A stretch of 14,067 nucleotides of DNA from Synergistaceae bacterium (GTDB lineage Bacteria > Synergistota > Synergistia > Synergistales > Synergistaceae): positions 1 to 14,067 of the forward strand of contig JAISWP010000134.1 of assembly GCA_031271065.1 (NCBI GenBank), given 5' to 3'. Of the stretch, positions 1 to 6,941 are shown one piece after another. The notes below the pieces were generated by a model. That model was not told the DNA's origin. It saw only the letters and a program-made list of their open reading frames with translations, and did not search any database. Made by a program: the position numbers and the translations under genes. How positions within the stretch are numbered: the first letter of the stretch is position 1; every line of letters starts with the position of its first letter.

Positions 1-447
1 CGTTCCGTGTACGCCCGCCTCCGCCTCGGCCAGCGCGGTGAAAGCCTCGGCGCACCGTTCCCTGACGCGCTGGGAAATTCCGCTCGAATCCAGGATGTCC
101 ATGATGTGGGACAAGTGCCTGTGAGGGTGGCCTTCGCTCGAGATCACGCTCACTTTCAGCCCCTCTATCCCTCTCCTGCGGGAGCGGGAAACCCTAGCGT
201 CCCAATCGTCCAGCGCCACCGCCGACAGGGTTTCCCTCAGATCGAAGGACCGGTCGAGCTTCGAGGCTATATCCGCCAGCGCCCCTAAAAACATATCTCC
301 GGATATTCCGGAGCCGCAATCGAGATACAGTATATTTCCGCCGCGGACACCTTTCAGGAAAATCCCTCCAATTGGACTGTTCCGAGTTATCTGTGACCTG
401 AAAGATTTTAACACAACGGACCGCCGGCGGGATAATTTCAGGCCCAT
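1..447 (-). CDS. larC: LarC, nickel insertion protein for the nickel-pincer cofactor (5' part, cut by window edge)
   Basis: Reading leftward from ATG 447-445, the frame is open for 149 codons to base 1, so the C-terminal part lies outside the window. Residues 39-58 carry the LarC N-terminal signature (ILYLDC, GSGISGDM, FLGAL). Residues 107-113 (HPHRHLS) and 139-149 (LAEAEAGVHGT) match later conserved LarC stretches. LarC is known as the CTP-dependent cyclometallase that inserts Ni into the pyridinium bis-thiocarboxylate mononucleotide cofactor of lactate racemase and related LarA enzymes. A strong Shine-Dalgarno (GGGAGGTGA, about 457-465) lies 9 nt before the ATG. This start gives about 37 basic residues ahead of where LarC proteins normally begin, so an unusual internal start is possible. 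It is divergent from the polyphosphate enzyme gene. No larA, larB or larE is visible. Family call is confident; start is less so. Confidence 0.87.
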   Translation of the reverse strand, partial: MGLKLSRRRSVVLKSFRSQITRNSPIGGIFLKGVRGGNILYLDCGSGISGDMFLGALADIASKLDRSFDLRETLSAVALDDWDARVSRSRRRGIEGLKVSVISSEGHPHRHLSHIMDILDSSGISQRVRERCAEAFTALAEAEAGVHGT

Positions 448-490
448 CCGGCCGATTCACCTCCCGAGAACCTGAAATATCCGCTTTCGG

Positions 491-505
491 TTATAATCAT
501 TATAA
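491..505. promoter_or_regulatory. symmetric bidirectional -10 element between larC and pap
   Basis: The 15 bases TTATAATCATTATAA form a perfect palindrome around a central C. It contains TATAAT on the plus strand at 492-497 and TATAAT on the minus strand at 504-499. It lies in the only 85-bp gap between two divergent genes, about 28 bp before the plus-strand transcript's ATG region and about 45 bp before the larC start. No convincing -35 box is visible at 17-bp spacing in either direction. Overlapping mirror-image -10 elements are a known cause of divergent bacterial transcription. Function here is inferred from sequence and position. Confidence 0.6.
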
Positions 506-532
506 GGAACGTACAACGCGAGGTGATATCTC

Positions 533-2032
533 ATGCTGGAAAAAATCGATCTGTCGAGGAGTATGGACAGGGAGGAATACAAGAAGACCGCCCCCGAACT
601 CCGCGAGCGCCTCGGCGCGCTGCAGCGGAGGGCGCGCGCGGCGCGCGTCCCGGTAATCATAATCTTCGAGGGGTGGGAAGCCTCCGGCAAGGGCACTCTC
701 ATGAACGAACTCATCCTGCCTCTCGACCCGAGAGGTTTTCGGGTGCATTACGTCCACTCGTCCAGAGACGACAATCAAAACGCCTGCTGGCCTCCGATGA
801 GGCGATTCTGGGACATGACCCCTCCTCGGGGGCTTATAGGCATATTCAGCCACAGCTGGTACCGTCTCGCGCTGGACGGCATATCTTCCCCGGAGGAGCG
901 CAGAACCGCGTATGGGGATATAGAGTCCTTCGAACGGGCGCTGGCGCTGGACGGAGCAGTGATAATAAAGTTCTTCCTCCATATAAGCAGAAAAGAGCAG
1001 AAACGGCGTCTTGAGAAGATGGACTCCGACAGTTCGTCGAAATGGCGGGTGAGCGAACGGGAATGGAGCGAAAATAAAAACTATGACAAAACGGCGGTCA
1101 AAATCGACGAGATGATACAGTACACCGACAGGGACTACGCCCCCTGGACGCTGATAGAGGCCACGGACAGGCGGCACGCGGCGGTAAAGATACTTGCGTC
1201 CGTGACGCGGCGCATCGAAAAGCGTCTGGATGAGTTATCCCATTCCACACAAGCGCCGGAAGCGTACGCAGGTTCCGCCGTGTCCGAGGGTCCCGGGGGG
1301 ATCACCTTCGCTCCGTCGGTGCTGAAAAACCTCGACCTGAGCAGATCGATACCGCGCGAGGAATACGAAAAACGCCTCCCCAAACTTCAGGAGGCGTTCC
1401 GCGAGCTGCAGTACGAACTGTACAAGGTCCGCAGGCCGATGGTGATCGTATTCGAGGGACAGGACGCCTCCGGCAAGGGGGGATGTATCAAACGCCTCAC
1501 TCAAAAACTAGATCCGAGAGGATATCAGGTCTCCCCCACCTCCGCGCCGAATGACTGGGAGAGGGCTCACCACTATCTCTGGAGGTTCTGGAACTCGTTT
1601 CCAAAAGCCGGACACATCGGAATATACGACAGGAGCTGGTACGGCAGGGTGCTCGTGGAGCGGGTCGAGGGTTTCGCCGGCGGGGACGAGCTGCGGCGGG
1701 CCTACGGCGAGATAAACGATATGGAGAACGAGTGGTCGAATTACGGGACTATAATAGTGAAATTCTGGCTTCAAGCGGACGGAGAGGAACAGCTGCGGCG
1801 TTTCAATGAGCGCCGGCAGAACCCGGACAAAATGTGGAAAATAACCGACGAGGACTGGAGAAACCGCGAAAAGCGGGACCTGTACGAGGAGGCGGCCGAC
1901 GAGATGATGCTGCGCACGAGCACCACGTACGCCCCCTGGACCATAGTGGAAGCCAACGACAAACTCCACGCCAGGATAAAGGTGCTGGAAGTGTCCGCGG
2001 AAACGGTCCGGCAGGCCCTGGGTATCCGCTGA
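533..2032 (+). CDS. pap: polyphosphate:AMP phosphotransferase, tandem two-domain PPK2 family
   Basis: A 499-residue protein with two PPK2-type P-loop kinase domains in tandem, about 1-235 and 262-497. Two-domain PPK2 enzymes transfer phosphate from polyphosphate to AMP, giving ADP in the cytoplasm. Domain 1 has a Walker A loop GWEASGKG (47-54) but reads IGIFSHSWY (102-110) where an active domain has a D-R-S-W-Y Walker B block. Domain 2 has both GQDASGKG (309-316) and IGIYDRSWYGR (362-372, with D366 and R367), plus HHYLWRFW (346-353). The second domain is therefore the likely catalytic half. This fits the PAP family as I recall it, where the N-terminal domain is degenerate, and the length is typical. 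The Shine-Dalgarno GAGGTG (520-525) is 7 nt before the ATG. First gene of a tight three-gene operon. Confidence 0.93.
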   Translation: MLEKIDLSRSMDREEYKKTAPELRERLGALQRRARAARVPVIIIFEGWEASGKGTLMNELILPLDPRGFRVHYVHSSRDDNQNACWPPMRRFWDMTPPRGLIGIFSHSWYRLALDGISSPEERRTAYGDIESFERALALDGAVIIKFFLHISRKEQKRRLEKMDSDSSSKWRVSEREWSENKNYDKTAVKIDEMIQYTDRDYAPWTLIEATDRRHAAVKILASVTRRIEKRLDELSHSTQAPEAYAGSAVSEGPGGITFAPSVLKNLDLSRSIPREEYEKRLPKLQEAFRELQYELYKVRRPMVIVFEGQDASGKGGCIKRLTQKLDPRGYQVSPTSAPNDWERAHHYLWRFWNSFPKAGHIGIYDRSWYGRVLVERVEGFAGGDELRRAYGEINDMENEWSNYGTIIVKFWLQADGEEQLRRFNERRQNPDKMWKITDEDWRNREKRDLYEEAADEMMLRTSTTYAPWTIVEANDKLHARIKVLEVSAETVRQALGIR

Positions 2033-2917
2033 ATGGCAGGGCGCCAGCCTTTCATCTGGGCGGTTCTCCGGAGCTTCATGTTCGTATGCGGCGTGCTGGG
2101 GCGGAAAGCGGCGCTGAAACTTGGCGGCGCCGCAGGGAAAATATTGAATTTCTTCTCCTTCAGCAGAGCGTCCAAAGCCAGGTCGAGATGCGTCAGGATG
2201 CTGGGAGTCACGGAGGCACGGGCGCGTGAGATCGTGAGGGATTCTTATGTCCACTTCGGAAAGGCGCTCGTGGAATTTATAATGCTGCCGGAAACCTGCA
2301 TCTCCCTCGACGAGATAGTCGCCGTAACGGGGGAGGAACATGTGCGGCGAGCGCTGGAACTGGGGCGCGGCGTCATCCTGCTCTCCGCCCATATAGGCTG
2401 CTGGGAGTACGCCGCGGCGGCGCTGGCCGGGCACGGGTTACCGATGAGCGCCATAGGCGCGGAGCAGCGCGACGACAGGATAACGAACGCGATAGCGGAA
2501 CTCCGGGCAAAAGCCGGGGTGAAACCGGTAGCCAAGGGGCTGGATCTGCGCGCCGCTATAGAGTGCCTGAAACGAAACGAGGTGCTGGCGGTTCTTTTCG
2601 ACCAGGACGCGAAAAGCGACGGGGTGCTCTCGCCCTTTCTCGGCCACCTCGCCAGTACTCCGACCGGTCCCATAAAACTGGCGAGGAAATACGGAACGCC
2701 CGTCCTGCCGGCGCATATCATCCGCGGCCCGGACGGCGTTCATATGTCGTTTTTTATAGAACCGGCGCTGGAAGGACCCGACGGACGTCCGTTCGGAGAG
2801 GACGTGCGGTACGCCGCCGACAGGTGCAACGAGACCATATCGAAATGGATCATGGCCTCGCCGGAGCAGTGGATGTGGATGTACCCGAGATGGGAGTCGA
2901 CTCTGAACGACAGATGA
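2033..2917 (+). CDS. LpxL/HtrB-family lysophospholipid/lipid A acyltransferase
   Basis: A 294-residue protein. Its core motif AHIGCWE (119-125) is the HX4E signature of the family, with H120 and E125 as expected catalytic residues. DQD (190-192), TPTGPIKLARKYGTPVLP (209-226) and the C-terminal EQWMWMYPRWE (278-288) also match LpxL/HtrB-like acyltransferases. A hydrophobic N-terminal segment (about 7-23) suggests inner-membrane anchoring. Members transfer an acyl chain from acyl-ACP to lipid A precursors or related glycolipids, so a lipid A role is likely in a diderm but the exact substrate cannot be read. The ATG abuts the TGA of the upstream gene (0-bp gap) with only a weak Shine-Dalgarno, suggesting translational coupling. 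Its stop overlaps the next start (ATGA). Confidence 0.88.
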   Translation: MAGRQPFIWAVLRSFMFVCGVLGRKAALKLGGAAGKILNFFSFSRASKARSRCVRMLGVTEARAREIVRDSYVHFGKALVEFIMLPETCISLDEIVAVTGEEHVRRALELGRGVILLSAHIGCWEYAAAALAGHGLPMSAIGAEQRDDRITNAIAELRAKAGVKPVAKGLDLRAAIECLKRNEVLAVLFDQDAKSDGVLSPFLGHLASTPTGPIKLARKYGTPVLPAHIIRGPDGVHMSFFIEPALEGPDGRPFGEDVRYAADRCNETISKWIMASPEQWMWMYPRWESTLNDR

Positions 2918-3363
2918 CTCAGGAGATGTTCTGCGCCGTCGACCCGGGCCGGGAGAAATTCGGCGTCGCCTTCGGCTTCCCGGATGAACTCGTATACGCC
3001 GCTATCGTCCCGGCGGAGAGGACGTGTACTGCTCTCGGATGCGCGGCGTCTGGGAACTGGGAGCCGCTTTCGGAATGGTCGACCGAAGGGCGTCCCCCGA
3101 CCGGCTGCGCGATATCGCGGATTTTTCTCGGAGACGGCACGTCCCACGAAAAATACGCAGAACTGATGAGAGAATATTACATCGTGCCCTCGCTGGTGAG
3201 AGAGCACATGACGACCCTGGAGGCGAGAGATCTGTACTGGCGGCTCCATCCTCCATCGGGGATATTTCGCCTGATACCGCTCGCCCTGCGCACCCCTCCC
3301 CGTTCCATCGACGACATGGCAGCCTGGGCTATTATGAAAAGGGCAGTATCGGTAATTTTATAG
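2914..3363 (+). CDS. RuvX/YqgF-like RNase H-fold protein (cyanobacterial resolvase-like type)
   Basis: A 149-residue protein beginning at the ATG that overlaps the upstream TGA. The opening AVDPGREKFGVAF (8-20) is the first strand of the RuvC/YqgF RNase H-like fold, with D10 as the first metal ligand. GDGT (73-76), TTLEARDLYWRLHPP (100-114, E103) and PPRSIDDMAAW (128-138, D133/D134) supply the remaining expected acidic positions. The C-terminal half resembles from memory the short cyanobacterial 'resolvase-like' YqgF relatives more than canonical RuvX. Canonical YqgF/RuvX matures the 16S rRNA 5' end; this branch has no firmly known substrate. An open frame extends upstream inside the acyltransferase gene, but the domain begins exactly here. 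Last gene of the operon; no terminator seen. Confidence 0.8.
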   Translation: MTQEMFCAVDPGREKFGVAFGFPDELVYAAIVPAERTCTALGCAASGNWEPLSEWSTEGRPPTGCAISRIFLGDGTSHEKYAELMREYYIVPSLVREHMTTLEARDLYWRLHPPSGIFRLIPLALRTPPRSIDDMAAWAIMKRAVSVIL

Positions 3364-3392
3364 TCATCTTACGTGATGGTATTTTAACTTCG

Positions 3393-3416
3393 AAATGCTA
3401 AAATATGGCTTAGCAT
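3393..3416 (+). promoter_or_regulatory. extended -10 promoter with overlapping inverted repeat, upstream of CheX-like gene 1
   Basis: TGCTAAAAT (3396-3404) is an extended -10 element with the hexamer TAAAAT at 3399-3404. A perfect 7-bp inverted repeat, ATGCTAA (3395-3401) and TTAGCAT (3410-3416) with an 8-nt spacer, spans the box and the predicted start near 3411. That placement suits a repressor operator. The string AAATGCTAAAATAT (3393-3406) recurs exactly at 8482-8495. No good -35 box is visible. The Shine-Dalgarno AGGAGGT follows at about 3423-3429. Confidence 0.5.
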
Positions 3417-3439
3417 CTCAGCAGGAGGTAGGGAGAAAT

Positions 3440-3928
3440 ATGGCGGATAGCGGGAATCTGCTTTCAACTCTGGTCAATTCGTATACGGGAGCCCTCATCA
3501 GCGTAAGCCAGACGGTAGGGATAGACGCCGAATTTCTGAAATCCGAGATCGCCTCCGGCATCAACGCCCCCGGCAGCAGGGCCGCCGCGCTCATCGGGAT
3601 AGTGGGAGGGGCGGTCCACAGCACCGCGTCCCTCATGGTCGACATGCAGTCCTTCGAGGCCTACGTCAAAGCCTTCACCGGCGGCATGGTGAAGGCGGAT
3701 ACGGAAGATCCCATGTCCATGAGCGTACTGGGAGAACTCACGAACATGATCAGCGGACAGGCCCTGATAAAAGCCAACATACCCGGCCTCGACATCACGC
3801 CGCCTCAGATGCTCTCCGGAGAGAACATAAAGGCCATCCCGCCCAAAAAATCCGACGTTAAAAGTTTCACCCTGCCGTTCAGGGTGGAGGGAGGAAAAGT
3901 GTTCCTCATACTGTCCGTCCACGGCTGA
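3440..3928 (+). CDS. CheX-like phosphatase-family protein, paralogue 1
   Basis: A 162-residue single-domain cytoplasmic protein. GELTNMISG (98-106) is the CheX/CheC/FliY family ExxN motif, with E99 and N102 as the expected catalytic pair that hydrolyses phospho-CheY. I chose ATG 3440 over an in-frame upstream ATG (3395) for two reasons. The strong Shine-Dalgarno AGGAGGT (about 3423-3429) precedes it, and the paralogue at 7826 starts at the matching place (LVNSY, ALISVS, VGI). The upstream ATG also falls inside the promoter. No CheY, CheA or flagellar gene is nearby, so the target response regulator is unknown; many stand-alone CheX-like proteins act outside chemotaxis. The serpin gene follows after about 21 bp, probably in the same transcript. 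Confidence 0.8.
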   Translation: MADSGNLLSTLVNSYTGALISVSQTVGIDAEFLKSEIASGINAPGSRAAALIGIVGGAVHSTASLMVDMQSFEAYVKAFTGGMVKADTEDPMSMSVLGELTNMISGQALIKANIPGLDITPPQMLSGENIKAIPPKKSDVKSFTLPFRVEGGKVFLILSVHG

Positions 3929-3949
3929 CGCGCTGTATCAGGTGTGATC

Positions 3950-5251
3950 ATGCGCTTTTCCGGCGCCCCCAAAACCGCAGTCCTTTACTTCGTCTGCATA
4001 TTGATCATATCGACGGTCATTGTGACGCGCGGCGTCCTGCGCGACGACGGCGTCTCCGGCGCTCCGATTGTACGCCCCGAGGAACCGGCGCCTCCCCACC
4101 GGGAGGAAGAAGGGGACGCGCTGCCGGAAGTGAGTTCGGACGATATGGCCTCCGCCCGGATCGCCGCGGCGTCCATAAATGCCTTCGCTTTCGACCTGTA
4201 CAAGGAACTCGCCGGGGGAACGTCCTCCAACATACTGTTTTCGCCCTATAACCTCGCTTCCGGTTTCGCCGCGCTTCGCGAGGATTCCGGAGAATACGCC
4301 GAAGGTGAGATAAAATCCGTATTTCATTACAGGGAAGCGACGCCGGAAGGAATAAGTGTGCTTGCTGAAATGTTCTCCCGGACCCCGGAGAGTTTCTCCG
4401 TCTTCCGGACAGAGCACGCCCTGATGCCCGGCGTATCCGCGGATATCAGCGAAGAGTGGGCATCGCGGGCGCGCGGCTCTTTCGACGCGGAGGTCAGAAA
4501 ACTCGATTATCGGAACGGCTCCGGCGCTTCCGGAGATATAAACAGGCGGGCGGAGTCAGGGGCGTGGGAAGGTATAAACAGTCTGAACGGCGATATCGGC
4601 CCGGGCTCCGGGACGCTTTCCGCCAGCGCGGTCTATTTCAGAGCGGAGTGGGAGTACGAGTTCCCCCCGGAGCACACGGAAACAGGACCGTTCTACACCG
4701 CCGAAGGCACATCCATGGACTCTCCGCTGATGCGCAGGGCGGGCAGCGTCGACTACTGCGAGACCGATATGTTCCAGGCGGTCAGGATACCTGGCAGGAA
4801 AGGCGTATATAGCTTGATAGCGATGCTTCCCGCAAATAAGGACGATCTTGGCGCGCAGCTTCTCTCGCATGAATTGTTCGACCAGGTTATGGAGTCCTTC
4901 GAGAAAACAGACGCGCTGCTCGTCATTCCCCGTTTCAGGGCGGAGATCCAATACGAATTATCGGATCACCTGCGCGGGATCGGGCTCAAAAACACCTTCG
5001 CCGTCAAGTCCGATTCTTCCGGCATCGCGGAAGGGCTCCCCGGCCTCGGCAAAGCCGTGCATAAAACCGTCGTCGAGGTGAACGAAAAAAACGCTTCGTC
5101 CCGCCCGGAATCCGCCGTCATCGCCGGCGCGCCGCAGGAGCCGGGACCCGAATGGAAAATATTCCGGGCCGACCATCCGTTCCTTTATTTCATAGTGGAC
5201 GGCCGAACGAACGCTATACTCGCAATGGGCCGGTTTTCCTGGCCTCAATGA
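3950..5251 (+). CDS. serpin-family protein, membrane-anchored or secreted, with atypical reactive-centre loop
   Basis: A 433-residue protein. An uncleaved-looking hydrophobic segment (about 10-26, no lipobox) and a charged linker to about residue 65 precede a full-length serpin fold. Serpin landmarks in order are NILFSPYNLASGFAAL (94-109, shutter), SASAVYFRAEWEYEF (224-238), VVEVNE (374-379, entry to the hinge), ADHPFLYFIVD (407-417) and ILAMGRFSWP (423-432). Inhibitory serpins trap serine or cysteine proteases by inserting the reactive loop into sheet A, which needs a small-residue hinge. Here the hinge after E379 reads KNASSRPES, lacking the usual G-T and the alanine run, and the loop is about four residues longer than in antitrypsin. 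The ATG at 3950 has AGGTG 5 nt upstream; a GTG at 3944 is the alternative. Likely co-transcribed with the CheX-like gene; target unknown. Confidence 0.87.
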   Translation: MRFSGAPKTAVLYFVCILIISTVIVTRGVLRDDGVSGAPIVRPEEPAPPHREEEGDALPEVSSDDMASARIAAASINAFAFDLYKELAGGTSSNILFSPYNLASGFAALREDSGEYAEGEIKSVFHYREATPEGISVLAEMFSRTPESFSVFRTEHALMPGVSADISEEWASRARGSFDAEVRKLDYRNGSGASGDINRRAESGAWEGINSLNGDIGPGSGTLSASAVYFRAEWEYEFPPEHTETGPFYTAEGTSMDSPLMRRAGSVDYCETDMFQAVRIPGRKGVYSLIAMLPANKDDLGAQLLSHELFDQVMESFEKTDALLVIPRFRAEIQYELSDHLRGIGLKNTFAVKSDSSGIAEGLPGLGKAVHKTVVEVNEKNASSRPESAVIAGAPQEPGPEWKIFRADHPFLYFIVDGRTNAILAMGRFSWPQ

Positions 5252-5282
5252 CGCGCCCGCCGGCCCGGTCTTTTCGCGTGGA

Positions 5283-5834
5283 TCAATCAGCGATATTTAT
5301 CGTGAAGGTCGCGTGCTCCTTGTCCGTCTCGTCTACCTCCCTGTAGATCAGCCTGAGCCCCCTAGTGTCCTCCGGGACTTCGTACACCATGTGATAACGC
5401 CTGCTCTCTTTGGGCTCGAGTGTGAATTCCTCCGGCATCATCGTACCGTCGCGGGGATCGAGGGGATAGACATAATCCAGAAACGAGTCCGCGTCGACGA
5501 AGAAATCGAACGTTCCCATGTCTATATCTTCGTCGAACGTACAGCGTTCCTCTATATCGACGTCCAGCAGCACATTGCCCTCTTCAGGGCTGTATCCGGC
5601 GTATTCGCCGACCTTCTTTACCGAATGGACGGTGAAGCTGAACCACTTGGTGCTGTACTCTTTGCCTACCTCCCCTGTGACGCTGCCCTTCAGCATGTTC
5701 GTTATACTCCGGCCTATCGACGACTCTCCTGTCATGACGCCGGACATGGTGACGAAACGATACGCGGCCGACGCCAGAACTATAAGCACCGCCGCTATGA
5801 CGAGCGCTATTTTCACTTTTTTCGTAACGTTCAT
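5283..5834 (-). CDS. membrane-anchored DUF4352-like domain protein
   Basis: A 183-residue protein with one N-terminal hydrophobic segment (about 8-25) after a lysine-rich start, giving a signal anchor with the rest outside the membrane. The remainder (about 52-182) is strand-rich and acidic. GKEYSTKWFSFTVHSVKKV (57-75), NVLLDVDIE (87-95) and FTLEPKESRRYHMVYEVPED (137-156) have the layout of the DUF4352/telokin-like immunoglobulin-type fold. That fold is common in exported proteins of anaerobes and has no assigned enzyme activity. Start ATG 5834-5832 has GGAGG 7 nt upstream. It lies only 15 bp after the butyrate kinase stop, so it is the last gene of that operon, and it converges on the serpin gene with a 31-bp gap in which I see no clear terminator. 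Function unknown. Confidence 0.68.
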   Translation of the reverse strand: MNVTKKVKIALVIAAVLIVLASAAYRFVTMSGVMTGESSIGRSITNMLKGSVTGEVGKEYSTKWFSFTVHSVKKVGEYAGYSPEEGNVLLDVDIEERCTFDEDIDMGTFDFFVDADSFLDYVYPLDPRDGTMMPEEFTLEPKESRRYHMVYEVPEDTRGLRLIYREVDETDKEHATFTINIAD

Positions 5835-5849
5835 ATTGATTCCTCCATC

Positions 5850-6929
5850 TTATTTTTTGCAGGGAGCGTAAATCAGGGCCCGCTCCGTTCCATTCAACAC
5901 TCTTAAAACGCCGGACGCGAGAGCGTCCATCTCCCGCTCGCCAGGAATCAGCTTTACCGGGGCTATGAATTCGACCCTGGAGGTTATCATGCGGGTCAGT
6001 TCCCTGAAACGCGCCATACCGCCGGTGATGATTATCAGATCGACTCTCCCCGAGCAAGCGGCCGCCATCGAGCCCACGTCCTTCGCTATCTGATAGGCGA
6101 AAGCCTCCAGCACGCGGACAGCGGTCTTGTCTCCGTCCCTCACCATGTTTTCAACCTCGCGCATGTCCTTGGTCCCCAGATAGGAGAATATTCCTCCGCC
6201 GCCGTTGAGCAGACGCTTCATCTCACGGTGGGAGAAGCGCCCCGAATAACAGAGGTCCACCAGCTCCAGGACCGGCACGGAGCCGGCACGGTCGACCGAG
6301 AAGGCCCCCTCGTTCATAGCGTCGTTCACGTCCGCTACCCTGCCGTTTGTGTGAACCCCGACGCTTATGCCGGTGCCCATGTGCACGACTATAAAGGTCA
6401 CTTCCTCGTATCGCTTCCCCATTTCGGACGCTGCCGCCCGGGCGACGGCCTTATGGTTCAGCGCGTGAAAGTGACACACCCTGTCGACGCCGCGAAGCCC
6501 CGACAAACGCGATACCGGAGCCCACTCGTCCGTGGAGACCGGGTCGACCACATACGCCGCGCACCCGGACATGACGGCGAAATCGTTAGCCAGCAAAGGC
6601 CCCAGGTTGGAGGCGTGCTCTCCGTAACGACATTCCCGCGCGTCGTCCAAAAGCGCGTCCGATACCTCGTAGACGCCCCCGGGCACCGGCGCGAGAATAC
6701 CCCCCCGGCCCGCCACCGCGTCGAATGAGCCGCCGTCGATGCCGGCCTCCGACAGAGCGTCCCGTATGAGGCTTTTTCTGTACGGTATCTGATCCGAAAA
6801 AGAGGCGAAACGCCTGAGATCATCGACTCCGTGGGGCAGAGAGCGCTGAAACATCGACTTACCGCCGCTGTAAAACGCTATCTTGGTCGAGGTCGCCCCC
6901 GGGTTTATGACGAGCACTCTCGAAGCCAA
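5850..6929 (-). CDS. buk: butyrate kinase (acetokinase/ASKHA family)
   Basis: A 359-residue cytoplasmic enzyme of normal family length, interconverting butyryl phosphate + ADP and butyrate + ATP, the last energy-conserving step of butyrate formation. Visible motifs are VLVINPGATSTK (5-16, phosphate 1 loop), AVAGRGG (71-77), VVDPVSTDE (127-135), FHALNHKAVAR (154-164), HMGTGISVG (183-191), EGAFSVDRAG (207-216), ITGGMA (301-306) and PGEREMDALASG (329-340). The start is TTG at 6929-6927: AGGAG lies about 9 nt before it and partly overlaps the upstream gene's TAG stop, and no ATG occurs near the conserved N-terminus. Other acetokinase-family substrates (branched-chain acyl phosphates) are possible because no phosphotransbutyrylase gene (ptb) is in view. 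Middle gene of a minus-strand operon. Confidence 0.92.
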   Translation of the reverse strand: MASRVLVINPGATSTKIAFYSGGKSMFQRSLPHGVDDLRRFASFSDQIPYRKSLIRDALSEAGIDGGSFDAVAGRGGILAPVPGGVYEVSDALLDDARECRYGEHASNLGPLLANDFAVMSGCAAYVVDPVSTDEWAPVSRLSGLRGVDRVCHFHALNHKAVARAAASEMGKRYEEVTFIVVHMGTGISVGVHTNGRVADVNDAMNEGAFSVDRAGSVPVLELVDLCYSGRFSHREMKRLLNGGGGIFSYLGTKDMREVENMVRDGDKTAVRVLEAFAYQIAKDVGSMAAACSGRVDLIIITGGMARFRELTRMITSRVEFIAPVKLIPGEREMDALASGVLRVLNGTERALIYAPCKK

Positions 6930-6941
6930 CCCGCTTTTCTC

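Noticed and set aside
500..1177. A 225-codon minus-strand frame over the start of the pap gene
   Set aside because: It overlaps the Walker A region of a clear PPK2 gene and its own promoter. Composition is arginine/proline-rich and no motif is recognisable.
2563..2913. Upstream extension of the YqgF-like frame into the acyltransferase gene
   Set aside because: The extension is out of frame with a real gene and arginine-rich. The RNase H fold begins exactly at the ATG overlapping the acyltransferase stop.
5252..5282. A terminator in the gap between the convergent serpin and DUF4352-like genes
   Set aside because: The GC-rich bases give only partial pairing and no T-run follows in either direction.
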